This document shows positions 24,457 to 32,005 of a stretch of DNA of 44,260 nt, one piece after another. Made by a program: the position numbers and the translations under genes. This DNA comes from MGIIb-O2 sp964003245. Its GTDB lineage: Archaea; Thermoplasmatota; Poseidoniia; Poseidoniales; Thalassarchaeaceae. The stretch's first letter is position 1. Every line of letters begins with the position of its first letter. The stretch spans positions 1 to 44,260 of the forward strand of contig CAXFIU010000007.1 of NCBI GenBank assembly GCA_964003245.1. Reading direction: 5' to 3'. The notes beneath the pieces are model-generated. The model saw only the letters and a list, made by a program, of their open reading frames with translations. It was not told where the DNA came from and ran no database searches.

Positions 24457-25128
24457 CTATGGTGATAGTTGAATTTTAGTAAGATTCCACGCCCCTCTTA
24501 CCCCATCCCAACTATTTTCTCCTTCACAAATAATTGTTTTTTCGAAATGAGGGGCATTTAGAGTAATAGTCTCAAATTCTCCTCCTTCGCCATCTAAATT
24601 AAATCTATACTTTTCGGAGAGAATAGTTAATTCCTTTAAGCTATCTTCAGTAATTCTTTTTCCAAGCCATTTTTCATCCAAACCTTCTGAAGAAACAGAA
24701 ACTATTCTGACATCAAAACCATGTTCAATTAGAGAATTCATATGCTCTGAAGGGCTATGATGCCATAATGGACTGAATGAAATAAGACCTAACCTCTCAC
24801 ACATTCTTTCAATCCTAGTTTTTTGATAATCAGATCTTAATGCACCTACTACAATTGCATCTAAAGAACCTTGAATTTTTCTAATTTCATCTTCAAGTTC
24901 ATAAATTTCTTCATTCTCTATTCCTGATGAGTTTACTTCAATCCATTTTACTCCAATAGATTTTGCTTGAAATTTTGCAATTTCAGTATTTTGTAGTTGA
25001 AACATCATCGAATCATCTCCTGTTATTTTTACAGTGATCATTGCTTCTAACGACCATCCTTGCATTAATGCCCACCATGAAGCATAGGTGGAATCTTTTC
25101 CCCCAGAGGCTAGGACTGCAACTTTCAC
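24457..25128 (-). CDS. dph6: Diphthine-ammonia ligase Dph6 (ATP pyrophosphatase)
   Basis: Dph6 catalyses the last step of diphthamide synthesis, amidating diphthine on EF-2 with ammonia and ATP. The PP-loop VLASGGKDSTYASWWA sits at residues 4-19. Other family segments are the Trp-Ile-Glu-Val strand, VVGALRSDYQKTRIERMCERLGL and SFSPLWHHSP. The C-terminal GEGGEFETITLNAP is the diagnostic motif of this family. The length of 223 residues is typical. The target His is present in the EF-2 gene of this window. The gene is divergent from psmA and starts at ATG 25128. Confidence 0.93.
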   Translation of the reverse strand: MKVAVLASGGKDSTYASWWALMQGWSLEAMITVKITGDDSMMFQLQNTEIAKFQAKSIGVKWIEVNSSGIENEEIYELEDEIRKIQGSLDAIVVGALRSDYQKTRIERMCERLGLISFSPLWHHSPSEHMNSLIEHGFDVRIVSVSSEGLDEKWLGKRITEDSLKELTILSEKYRFNLDGEGGEFETITLNAPHFEKTIICEGENSWDGVRGAWNLTKIQLSP

Positions 25129-25190
25129 ACTTGTCCGAAAACGTCATTGTCCATGAATGCCACTATTATTCAGCCTTCTAACTGTCAAGA

Positions 25191-25198
25191 TTCATAAG
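25191..25198 (+). promoter_or_regulatory. Possible TATA box of the proteasome/exosome operon
   Basis: TTCATAAG lies 29 bases before the psmA start in the 99-base divergent spacer between dph6 and psmA. It is the only TATA-like element I see in that spacer. This is an inference from spacing and base content. Confidence 0.3.
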
Positions 25199-25227
25199 AC
25201 ACCTTCGTTGGTTGCAGTCTGATTAAC

Positions 25228-25935
25228 ATGCAGCCAAGCGGACGCGGATATGACCACGGAGTATCTACATTCTCTCCAGATGGTCGACTTTACCAGGTAG
25301 AATATGCTCGAGAATCAGTAAAAAGAGGGACTACAACAGTTGGACTTAAATTTAAAGATGGGGTTATTTTGATAGTTGATAAGAGAATTTCAAGTAAATT
25401 AATCTTAACAGATTCCATAGAAAAGATGTATCAGATAGATGACCATATTGGAATTACTACATCAGGTCTAGTGGCTGATGCTAGACAGTTGGTCGACAAA
25501 GCAAGAGTCCAATGCCAAGTTAATAAAATGACTTATGGGGATTCTATCGCTATTACTACATTAGTTAAGAAAATGTGCGATTTTATGCAATCATTCACAC
25601 AATATGGTGGAGCAAGACCATTTGGTACAGCTTTACTCATCGCAGGAGTCGATGATGAAGGAATTCATTTATTTGAGACAGATCCATCTGGTGCATATCA
25701 ATCATATCAGGCTGGTGCAATAGGCCGTGGAAGATCTACTGTAATTGATCATTTTGAGGATCATTGGAAATTGAATATGACTAAGAATGCGGCAATAAAA
25801 CTTGGTTTAGAGGCTTTAAGAGAATCACTTGAAGATGACCTAAATAGAGAAACTGTCGAGATAGCAGTTGTAGATTCTAATGGATATGAGAAGTTAGATA
25901 GAGAATCTACATTGAAGCAATTAGATAGATTGTAA
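25228..25935 (+). CDS. psmA: Proteasome alpha subunit
   Basis: PsmA forms the outer rings of the archaeal 20S proteasome and gates substrate entry. The alpha-type N-terminus is clear: GRGYDHGVSTFSPDGRLYQV followed by EYA, including the Tyr-Asp residues of the gate. Downstream segments DKRIS, GVTTSGLVADARQLVDKAR (here GITTSGLVADARQLVDKAR) and TQYGGARPFGTALLIAG are family standard. There is no Thr1 catalytic site, as expected for alpha. The length of 235 residues is normal. It heads the run psmA-SBDS-rrp4-rrp41-rrp42-eL43-pcc1-pfdB, an order conserved in Euryarchaeota. The beta subunit is not in the window. Confidence 0.97.
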   Translation: MQPSGRGYDHGVSTFSPDGRLYQVEYARESVKRGTTTVGLKFKDGVILIVDKRISSKLILTDSIEKMYQIDDHIGITTSGLVADARQLVDKARVQCQVNKMTYGDSIAITTLVKKMCDFMQSFTQYGGARPFGTALLIAGVDDEGIHLFETDPSGAYQSYQAGAIGRGRSTVIDHFEDHWKLNMTKNAAIKLGLEALRESLEDDLNRETVEIAVVDSNGYEKLDRESTLKQLDRL

Positions 25936-25983
25936 GTATTTTCAGACCTACAATTCTAAGTCCTTCCCCCTTTCTCACGGTTC

Positions 25984-26673
25984 ATGGTAAGTCTTGATGA
26001 TGCAGTTCTCGCCCGTCTTGAGAAGGGTGGTTCAAGATATGAAATTCTTGTAGATCCTGATTTAGTAGATGCTTGGAAGAAAGATCATTCTTCTGTTTCA
26101 ATGGATGATTTATTGGCAACTGACCAGATTTGGAATGATGCTAGAGCTGGCGATAGACCTACCAATGAAGCTTTGATGAGTATTTTTGGCACTACTGAGA
26201 TTGTTGCTTGTGTTGAAAAAATCTTGAATGAAGGTACAATTCAATTAACTACAATTCAGAGGAAGAAAATTATTGCAGATAAGAAAACTAAGATTATCCA
26301 TCAAATTGCGACTACTGCTACTGATCCTAGAACAAAGTTACCGCACCCACGAACTAGAATAGAACTAGCTTTAGACGAAATAAGGTTCTCTATAGATCCA
26401 TTTTTATCAGTCGATCGTCAAGTCCAAGATGCAATTAAACTTCTCAAGCCGATAATCCCGTTGTCATTTATAACAATGCGCCTTGCATTCAAAGTCCCAG
26501 GGTCTGATTATGGCGGAGTGCATCGAATTGTAAGAGAATCTATCAAGAAAGAAGAATGGCTCAGCGATGGTTCATGGGTCTGTGTGGTAGAAGTTCCTGG
26601 GGGCATGAAAAATGAGATTATTAGCCAAGTTGCTCAAAGGTCTTCAGAAGTTTCTGTAAAGGAACTAGACTAA
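25984..26673 (+). CDS. sbds: Ribosome maturation protein SBDS homologue
   Basis: Archaeal SBDS (Sdo1-like) acts late in large-subunit maturation, releasing an anti-association factor. The N-terminal FYSH domain (about 1-90) contains RLEKGGSRYEILVDPDLV and the DLLATDQIWNDARAGDRP segment. The central helical domain (about 90-165) shows KKIIADKKTKIIHQIA and DPRTKLPHPRTRIELAL. The C-terminal ferredoxin-like domain is about 165-229 (AFKVPGSDYGGVHRIV). The length of 229 residues is typical. It sits between psmA and rrp4, its usual archaeal neighbours. Confidence 0.96.
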   Translation: MVSLDDAVLARLEKGGSRYEILVDPDLVDAWKKDHSSVSMDDLLATDQIWNDARAGDRPTNEALMSIFGTTEIVACVEKILNEGTIQLTTIQRKKIIADKKTKIIHQIATTATDPRTKLPHPRTRIELALDEIRFSIDPFLSVDRQVQDAIKLLKPIIPLSFITMRLAFKVPGSDYGGVHRIVRESIKKEEWLSDGSWVCVVEVPGGMKNEIISQVAQRSSEVSVKELD

Positions 26674-26676
26674 TTA

Positions 26677-26691
26677 AACCCCGTAGGGGTT
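26677..26691 (+). other. Short intercistronic hairpin between sbds and rrp4
   Basis: AACCCC (26677-26682) pairs perfectly with GGGGTT (26686-26691) around a GTA loop. It begins three bases after the SBDS stop. No T-run follows, so it is not an obvious terminator. It may shape processing or translation of the polycistronic message. Confidence 0.45.
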
Positions 26692-26703
26692 CACATCAAG
26701 GTT

Positions 26704-27414
26704 ATGAAGGGAGGGTTGGTCGCGCGGCTCGATAACATGACTGAAAAGAAGAACGCGGCCGGGCCGCAAGACAATCAACGAGATACCCAACTCGTTGCAC
26801 CTGGAGAAGATCTAGGTGAATCAAAGGGTCATGAATTAGGCCATGGTGTAATAGCTATTGATGGCCGTATTCGTGCTACGAAAAACGGAAGAATGAATGT
26901 GAATGGTAATACTATTTCCATTGAACCTAGAAGAACTGCATATGTTCCAAGGCCTGGAGATTTAGTAATTGGATACGTTGAAGGTTGTACTAACAACATA
27001 TGGTTTGTAGATATAGGTGCTCCATTCAACGCAATATTGCCAATGAGTCTTGGCCCATCTAAAGCAGATTTTGGAGGGACTAGGAGTGTGATAGATATTG
27101 GTGAAGCAATACTATGCAGAGTCCAAGAAGTAGAAGAAACACATTCAAGCGTGGTTACTATGAAAGGTATGGGATTACGCAAAATTCGATCAGGTGCTGT
27201 TGAGAATATAGACCCACATCTTTTGGGCAGACTCATAGGTAAGCAAGGAAAAGCACTGAGACAACTCAAGGAGGAATCAGAATGCAGAGTTATCGTTGGA
27301 GACAATGGGAGACTTTGGATTGATGGAGATTTCAATGGAACGCTAGCAGTTCGAAATCGACTCCGTTCACTAACTGCTGAAGCAAAAGCAGTAACACTGG
27401 GAGGTGTAGCATAA
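26704..27414 (+). CDS. rrp4: Exosome RNA-binding subunit Rrp4
   Basis: Rrp4 forms the S1/KH cap of the archaeal exosome and feeds RNA into the Rrp41/Rrp42 ring. The order is an N-terminal domain (GHGVIAIDGRIRATKNG), an S1 domain (PRPGDLVIGYVEGCTNNIWF, IGAPFNAILPMSL) and a KH domain (LLGRLIGKQGKALRQLKEE with the GxxG loop GKQG). The length is 236 residues from ATG 26704, or 225 from ATG 26737, which begins MTEKKNAAGPQDN. The first eleven residues are Gly/Arg-rich and not conserved as far as I know. The stop shares one base with the rrp41 start (TAATG). Confidence 0.95.
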   Translation: MKGGLVARLDNMTEKKNAAGPQDNQRDTQLVAPGEDLGESKGHELGHGVIAIDGRIRATKNGRMNVNGNTISIEPRRTAYVPRPGDLVIGYVEGCTNNIWFVDIGAPFNAILPMSLGPSKADFGGTRSVIDIGEAILCRVQEVEETHSSVVTMKGMGLRKIRSGAVENIDPHLLGRLIGKQGKALRQLKEESECRVIVGDNGRLWIDGDFNGTLAVRNRLRSLTAEAKAVTLGGVA

Positions 27415-28133
27415 TGGGATATGGAGACGTACAAATGATTGATGCCAATGGCATCCGTAATGATGGAAGAAAAGCAGGAGATGTAAGGCCAATTTCAATT
27501 GAGCTAGGAGTAGTTCCAGTAGCTGATGGTTCGTGCCGAATGAAATGGGGTGCCAATGACGTTATCGCTGCAATATATGGCCCTATGGAAGCTCATCCGA
27601 GAAAAATCCAGAGACAAGATAGAGCTGTTTTAGATGTCAGATATAATATGGCGCCTTTTTCCACATCTGATAGAATTAGACCAGGTTTTAATCGAAGGAG
27701 CAGAGAAATTAGCAAAGTTACTGCCGAAGCTCTAGAAAGTGTTGTAATGCTAGAATTATATCCTCGTTCTAAAATCAGAGTAGAAATTGAAATTATTTGT
27801 GCTGAGGCAGGCACTAGATGTGTAGGTTTAACTGCAGCATCAGTTGCTCTTGCCCATGCAGGAATTCCTATGACTGACTTAGTGGTTTCTGTGGCATCAG
27901 GTAAAATAAACGATGTAGTAGTCTGTGATTTGAACAAGGCAGAAGATAATTATGGAGAAGCCGATTTACCTATGGGAGTGCTTCCTAATTCGGGCGAATT
28001 AGCCTTCCTCCAGATGGATGGTGACTTATCTCCTGAAGAATTCCAAGAAGCTTGGGATTACAATATGGATGCAGCAATGGTAATACATGGTTATTGTGTT
28101 GAAGCATTGAAAACAGGGAGGTATCCTCAATGA
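27414..28133 (+). CDS. rrp41: Exosome catalytic subunit Rrp41
   Basis: Rrp41 is the phosphorolytic 3'-5' exoribonuclease subunit of the exosome hexamer (RNase PH family). Visible blocks are NDGRKAGDVRPISIELGV, IAAIYGPMEAHPR (phosphate and RNA contacts) and the RRSREISKVTAEALESV helix. The catalytic region DLNKAEDNYGEADLPMGVLP carries the conserved acidic residues. The length of 239 residues is normal. It overlaps rrp4 by one base and rrp42 by four (ATGA), so translation is likely coupled. Confidence 0.97.
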   Translation: MGYGDVQMIDANGIRNDGRKAGDVRPISIELGVVPVADGSCRMKWGANDVIAAIYGPMEAHPRKIQRQDRAVLDVRYNMAPFSTSDRIRPGFNRRSREISKVTAEALESVVMLELYPRSKIRVEIEIICAEAGTRCVGLTAASVALAHAGIPMTDLVVSVASGKINDVVVCDLNKAEDNYGEADLPMGVLPNSGELAFLQMDGDLSPEEFQEAWDYNMDAAMVIHGYCVEALKTGRYPQ

Positions 28134-28921
28134 GTATTCCTTTAGTCCCTCAATTATTGAGAAGTCATCTCAGAGAATTAGCAGAAAATAATCAGAGATT
28201 GGATAACCGTTCTCAGTTTGAAGGAAGAGATGTAGAAATAGAAGTAGGAATACTTGGGAATGCTGAAGGTTCAGCCCGTGTTAGAATGGGCGACACAATC
28301 GTTCTAGCCGGTGTGAAATTTCAGACTATGACTCCTTATCCTGATAGACCGAATGAAGGTGGTTTAATGTGTATGGCCGAAGTAAGGCCAGTTTCAGGAA
28401 GACAGCATGAAGCCGGACCACCAAGTGCTGAATCAATTGAGTTAAGTAGAGTCGTAGACCGCGGAATAAGAGAATCAGGATGTATTGACACTTCTGATTT
28501 ATGTATTATCCCTGGCGAAAAAGCATGGCAAGTTATTCTTGATCTCTTTGCAGTTTCAGATGATGGCAACTTATTCGATGCATTTGCCTTGGCAGGAATA
28601 ACTGCATTACGTAATGCAATAATTCCACAGGAAAAATTTGAATTAGGTGAGGATAGACCTTTGGTGGTCTCAAAAACACCAATAATGTGCTCATATCAGA
28701 GAGTTGGTGGTAGATTTATCTTTGATGCCAATGGTAGAGAAGAACTGGGCGGCGACGAAAGAATCCATATTACATTAGGTGATGATAATCACGTCCATTC
28801 ATTACAGAAGGGTCTTAAGGGAGCCTTCACGGCCGCTGAATTTACTGAACTTATGGAAGAGGCTCGTAAAAAGGGCGAAGAACTTAGAAATATGGTTCAT
28901 TCATTAGAAGGAGGCAATTAA
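28130..28921 (+). CDS. rrp42: Exosome structural subunit Rrp42
   Basis: Rrp42 is the RNase PH-fold partner that alternates with Rrp41 in the ring and lacks activity alone. Family segments are the N-terminal LRSHLRELAENNQRLDNRSQ, EVGILGNAEGSARVRMGDT, VLAGVKFQTMTPYPDRPNEG and SRVVDRGIRESGCIDTSDLC. The long C-terminal helix TAAEFTELMEEARKKGEELR is also typical. The length of 263 residues is normal. It overlaps rrp41 (ATGA) and is followed one base later by eL43. Confidence 0.96.
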   Translation: MSIPLVPQLLRSHLRELAENNQRLDNRSQFEGRDVEIEVGILGNAEGSARVRMGDTIVLAGVKFQTMTPYPDRPNEGGLMCMAEVRPVSGRQHEAGPPSAESIELSRVVDRGIRESGCIDTSDLCIIPGEKAWQVILDLFAVSDDGNLFDAFALAGITALRNAIIPQEKFELGEDRPLVVSKTPIMCSYQRVGGRFIFDANGREELGGDERIHITLGDDNHVHSLQKGLKGAFTAAEFTELMEEARKKGEELRNMVHSLEGGN

Positions 28922-28922
28922 A

Positions 28923-29285
28923 ATGGCAAAAAGAACACAGAAGTCCGGAGCAACAGCAAAATTCGGAGCTAGATACGGTGTCAGCGTACGTCGAAGAGCA
29001 GGTTCAGCGATCGCTAAAAAATCAAAATTTTATACTTGCCCAAAGTGCCAATATAAGAAAGTTCGAAGGCAAGTTGCTGGAATTTGGGAATGCAAAAAAT
29101 GCGGATACAAATTCACCGGTGGAGTTTGGGAACCATTCACTAGGGCTTCTGATTCCAATAGTAGAGTTATTCGAAGAGGAATGGAAGGTGCAACTGCGAC
29201 AGATATGACTGTTATTGCTCAACAAGCGGCTCTAGAATATGAGCGCAAACTTGCCGAGGAATCATCTAATGATGAAGAAGAATGA
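28923..29285 (+). CDS. rpl37ae: Ribosomal protein eL43 (L37Ae) with C-terminal tail
   Basis: eL43 is a large-subunit protein with a zinc ribbon. The chain starts TQKSGATAKFGARYGVSVRR, and the four zinc ligands are CPKC (C39, C42) and CKKC (C57, C60), followed by GYKFTGGVWEPFT. Family members usually end near residue 90. Here about 30 more residues follow, an acidic helical tail ending EESSNDEEE. The tail coding sequence overlaps the start of pcc1. In many euryarchaea an rpoP gene follows here; it is absent in this window. Confidence 0.95.
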   Translation: MAKRTQKSGATAKFGARYGVSVRRRAGSAIAKKSKFYTCPKCQYKKVRRQVAGIWECKKCGYKFTGGVWEPFTRASDSNSRVIRRGMEGATATDMTVIAQQAALEYERKLAEESSNDEEE

Positions 29286-29496
29286 ATCTTCCCATTTTGA
29301 ATTAACATTCACTCATTCTGATGCGCAAGCACTGGCTGCAAGCTTAGTTACAGAATGTAATTTCGTTTGTAATGATGATTTAATAATAGTTTCAGAGTCA
29401 GCGGAAAGTATTGTTGACTTAAGAGCAAGATGGAATAGCCTGATGCGTGGGTTGATAGCATCAGAGCATGCCCTTAGTGCCGCAGGAGAGGATTAA
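29269..29496 (+). CDS. pcc1: KEOPS complex subunit Pcc1
   Basis: Pcc1 is the small dimerising subunit of KEOPS, which makes the universal tRNA modification t6A37. The 75-residue chain has the family pattern of two beta strands and a C-terminal helix. The recognisable part is IVDLRARWNSLMRGLIASEH, equivalent to the LRAxLNSxLR helix. The start is set at ATG 29269; GAGGA at 29256-29260 is well placed, while an earlier ATG (29239) would lie deeper inside eL43. The gene overlaps eL43 by 17 bases and abuts prefoldin beta, the order known from other archaea. Confidence is moderate because the family is short and divergent. Confidence 0.82.
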   Translation: MMKKNESSHFELTFTHSDAQALAASLVTECNFVCNDDLIIVSESAESIVDLRARWNSLMRGLIASEHALSAAGED

Positions 29497-29808
29497 ATGG
29501 ACCAATCGACACCTCAAGATATCCAAGCTTTAGTACAAGATTTACAATTGTCTCGTAATCAAATCCAAACGGTTTCGACACAAATTAATGAAATCACTTT
29601 GACATTGGAATCTTTATCTAAACAGGATAAGAATAGGCCTGTTTTTAGAGCCGTAGGAAATTTATTATTAGAAGTAGATGATAGAGATGAATTAGTTAAA
29701 GAATTATCTGCGTCTAAAGAAACATTCGAATCTCATCTCGAAAGAATGGTTGAGAGAGAAAATGAATTAAGAACTCAATATGATTCTGTTGTAAGTTCTT
29801 TAGAATAA
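29497..29808 (+). CDS. pfdB: Prefoldin beta subunit
   Basis: Prefoldin is a hexameric ATP-independent chaperone that hands unfolded proteins to the thermosome; the beta subunit is present in four copies. The 103 residues form a long N-terminal helix (TPQDIQALVQDLQLSRNQIQ), a beta hairpin around RPVFRAVGNLLLEVD and a second helix (KETFESHLERMVERENELRT). Together they make the expected antiparallel coiled coil. RAVG.LL is the signature of the beta class. It starts directly after the pcc1 stop (TAAATG). Confidence 0.92.
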   Translation: MDQSTPQDIQALVQDLQLSRNQIQTVSTQINEITLTLESLSKQDKNRPVFRAVGNLLLEVDDRDELVKELSASKETFESHLERMVERENELRTQYDSVVSSLE

Positions 29809-29821
29809 TAGGGTGCTTTCT

Positions 29822-30652
29822 ATGAGTGATTCTTTAGAAAAAGCAACTCCTTTAGAACTTGATATGCTAATTTTTCAAGAGAAAATTTCTCAAGGAGACT
29901 TGCAAAATATAAGTGATTTTTCCGAAGATATATTGAATCGTTCTAGAACAAATAATGAGAGAGATCATCTCATTGAAGCACGAGTAAGAATGGAACGTGC
30001 ATTATTGGGTATTGTAGATGTTAGTTTAGTTGGAAGTGAGCTGAGATGGTGTGTAGATCGACTGAATGCTTTATGCCCTGGTTCTCCATTACATGGTCTT
30101 TCCTTGTTAAATTTAGCCAATTGGCATAGAAATGTTGGTGAATCGATAATGTCTTTGGTAGTCCATGCAGATATTAGTAAAGAATACGGTCATCCTGAAG
30201 ATATCATAGGCCTCTCTCGATTGGAAGCCGCAAGAATATACGTGACATTAAATGACCTTGATCCAGCAATGCGGCATTTATGGTCTGCAAGAAAACTTTT
30301 CATTAATACTAATATGATTTCTGAAAGTCTAGTTTGCTCTCTTGAATGGTTGGATTTAGCATTGGAGGAAGTCTCTGAATCTGCTCCAGATATGGAATCT
30401 AGATTGGAAAATGCAGCACCTAGGGAATCAGCAGGGGCAACTTGGATTCCCTCTAATCCTAAGGATATTGTAGAGATTGTTGAAGAGTTAATTCCTATAC
30501 TGACTCAAAATTTATCAGGAGATAATCGGAATGATCTTGGATTGATTATCGATTCATCTGATATGTTGGGGATTGATGAGTGGAAGAATCTCTTATCTCA
30601 GCGGAAAAGTGAAATTCAGGACTTGAAAGTCCTAGAAGCACTCCAGTCGTAG
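29822..30652 (+). CDS. Helical-repeat protein of unknown function
   Basis: No family is recognised. The 276-residue chain is almost entirely helical. It has TPR-like amphipathic pairs, for example SPLHGLSLLNLANWHRNVGE and IIGLSRLEAARIYVTLNDLD followed by AMRHLWSARKLF. A Pro/Gly break at residues 204-212 precedes an acidic C-terminal region. ATG 29822 follows GGGTG at good spacing; a GTG at 29813 also lies in frame but is part of that sequence. It is the last gene of the psmA-pfdB run and overlaps the oppositely oriented Nudix gene by 37 bases. A scaffold role near prefoldin or KEOPS would be a guess. Confidence 0.72.
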   Translation: MSDSLEKATPLELDMLIFQEKISQGDLQNISDFSEDILNRSRTNNERDHLIEARVRMERALLGIVDVSLVGSELRWCVDRLNALCPGSPLHGLSLLNLANWHRNVGESIMSLVVHADISKEYGHPEDIIGLSRLEAARIYVTLNDLDPAMRHLWSARKLFINTNMISESLVCSLEWLDLALEEVSESAPDMESRLENAAPRESAGATWIPSNPKDIVEIVEELIPILTQNLSGDNRNDLGLIIDSSDMLGIDEWKNLLSQRKSEIQDLKVLEALQS

Positions 30653-31020
30653 GTTATTAATTTCTTAATTTCTTTACTTCCCCAGTATAACTCATCTGGT
30701 ATCTCTACACACCATCCAACTTCGACTATATTTTCATCATCAGAATCCCAACCATAGGGTTCAGGTTCTTCATTAATCTCTACTAAAACAACTACTCCAC
30801 CTTTAATTATCGAGTCATCTTCAGATATAGCAACTCCTAATAATCCCGTTTCTTCATATAATTCTCTTAGAGCAGTAACGTCATTTTCTTCATTTTCAAG
30901 CTGCTTACCTCCTGGTAATTCCCATCCTCTTTCGATATGTTTCACCATTAACCAGCACGGCACATCAATCTTATTTTTGGGTATTGCCCAGACAACTACC
31001 CACGGGTCATCAGTTTCCAT
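30616..31020 (-). CDS. Nudix hydrolase
   Basis: This 134-residue protein is a Nudix-fold pyrophosphohydrolase. The Nudix box is perfect: GX5EX7REUXEEXGU at residues 38-60 (GKQLENE then NDVTALRELYEETGL), preceded by GWELPG. The fold begins VVVWAIPKNK and continues with the typical WLMVKHIERGWELPGGKQL strand-loop. Substrate is not predictable; small Nudix enzymes of this length often clean up oxidised or modified nucleotides. Its ATG overlaps the stop of the upstream TPR gene (11 bases), so the two are probably coupled. Confidence 0.88.
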   Translation of the reverse strand: METDDPWVVVWAIPKNKIDVPCWLMVKHIERGWELPGGKQLENEENDVTALRELYEETGLLGVAISEDDSIIKGGVVVLVEINEEPEPYGWDSDDENIVEVGWCVEIPDELYWGSKEIKKLITYDWSASRTFKS

Positions 31021-31996
31021 TATCCATTTCCTCCATAATCTCTTTAACTAATATTTTTCCCTTTTCATCTCCTTCAGCTGCTAATTGTCTTGCCAAAAAG
31101 AATGCTCCAGAAAGATTCCCTTGTTCTCTGAAGTTTGCAATTTTCTGATAGTCATCAATGTCCAATTTTTCTCCATCGGATTTTTCATCAAGATTTCTCG
31201 TGAAGTTCTCTGGAGTAGACATATTTTGCATTTTCTTAAGGAAATCAACCCTATTCTTAATTTTCGGTTCTTTCCAAGGAATCTTTTTCTTACCATCCAT
31301 TTTAGCTTCCATTCTTTCCTTATATCTATCTCTGACTTTAATCGTAGGAAAATATGTCTGTGCTTGATCATAACAGAACCAAGCCTCATCCAACTCACCT
31401 CTTCTTTCGTGTAACTTCCCTAACTCGGTCCAAGTTTCATGATTCGATGGCCTCTGAGCCAAAATGATTCTTGATAAATACATGAACAATTCTTCATTAT
31501 CAAAATCTCTTAATCTCTCAATCCTCCTGGAAAATAGGATATTTGCCCTTGCATCTCTCAAGTCTAGCATTTCAACTCTTTTTTTGAACTTCTGAGTTTC
31601 TTCGTTATTTCCCAAAACCTCCTTTGCCCATTTATCAGGGTCCAAAGGATCAATTCTCAAACCGGCATTTAGTAAATCTATTCCATTCTTGGTCAAATCA
31701 ATATTTTTTAATTGACTCAATAATTCAGGATCTCTACCTAAAATTGTGAATAATTCTTTTAAAACTGCACGAATCCCTTCAACATCTCCTTTGAGTATCT
31801 TGATTTTTGTCAGAATTATCCAATTTTCTGGATTTGTAAAATCATAAAGAACTGCTTGTTTAGCGCTTTGTTCCGCCCAATTTAGATTCTCTTGATTTTG
31901 CGAAATTTTAAGGAATTTCTCAGCTTGACTTCTGTGCCTATTGCCCAAACTTCTTCTTGGATGTTGCAGTTTCTGATTGATGTCAACGCCTTCCAT
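31010..31996 (-). CDS. TPR-repeat protein of unknown function
   Basis: The 328 residues contain several TPR-like helix pairs, including ENLNWAEQSAKQAVLYDFTN with PENW, LSRIILAQRPSNHETWTELG, and KLHERRGELDEAWFCYDQAQ. The last of these is a textbook TPR. A basic linker (RMEAKMDGKKKIPWKEPKIK) lies near residue 240. The last unit is NLSGAFFLARQLAAEGDEKG. It is soluble, with no signal peptide. The start ATG 31996 has GAGGTC six bases upstream, overlapping the UbiD stop. It lies between UbiD and Nudix genes, probably in one message; a direct functional tie is not visible. Confidence 0.78.
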   Translation of the reverse strand: MEGVDINQKLQHPRRSLGNRHRSQAEKFLKISQNQENLNWAEQSAKQAVLYDFTNPENWIILTKIKILKGDVEGIRAVLKELFTILGRDPELLSQLKNIDLTKNGIDLLNAGLRIDPLDPDKWAKEVLGNNEETQKFKKRVEMLDLRDARANILFSRRIERLRDFDNEELFMYLSRIILAQRPSNHETWTELGKLHERRGELDEAWFCYDQAQTYFPTIKVRDRYKERMEAKMDGKKKIPWKEPKIKNRVDFLKKMQNMSTPENFTRNLDEKSDGEKLDIDDYQKIANFREQGNLSGAFFLARQLAAEGDEKGKILVKEIMEEMDNGN

Positions 31997-32005
31997 CTTT
32001 TGACC

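Noticed and set aside
22412..25128. Mobile element or defence island between tiaS and psmA
   Set aside because: Genes here are purB, dph6 and a small RecA-fold protein with no repeats, transposase, nuclease or toxin-antitoxin features.
26829..27434. 201-codon frame antisense to rrp4
   Set aside because: Lies wholly opposite a conserved exosome gene; composition is that of a complement frame.
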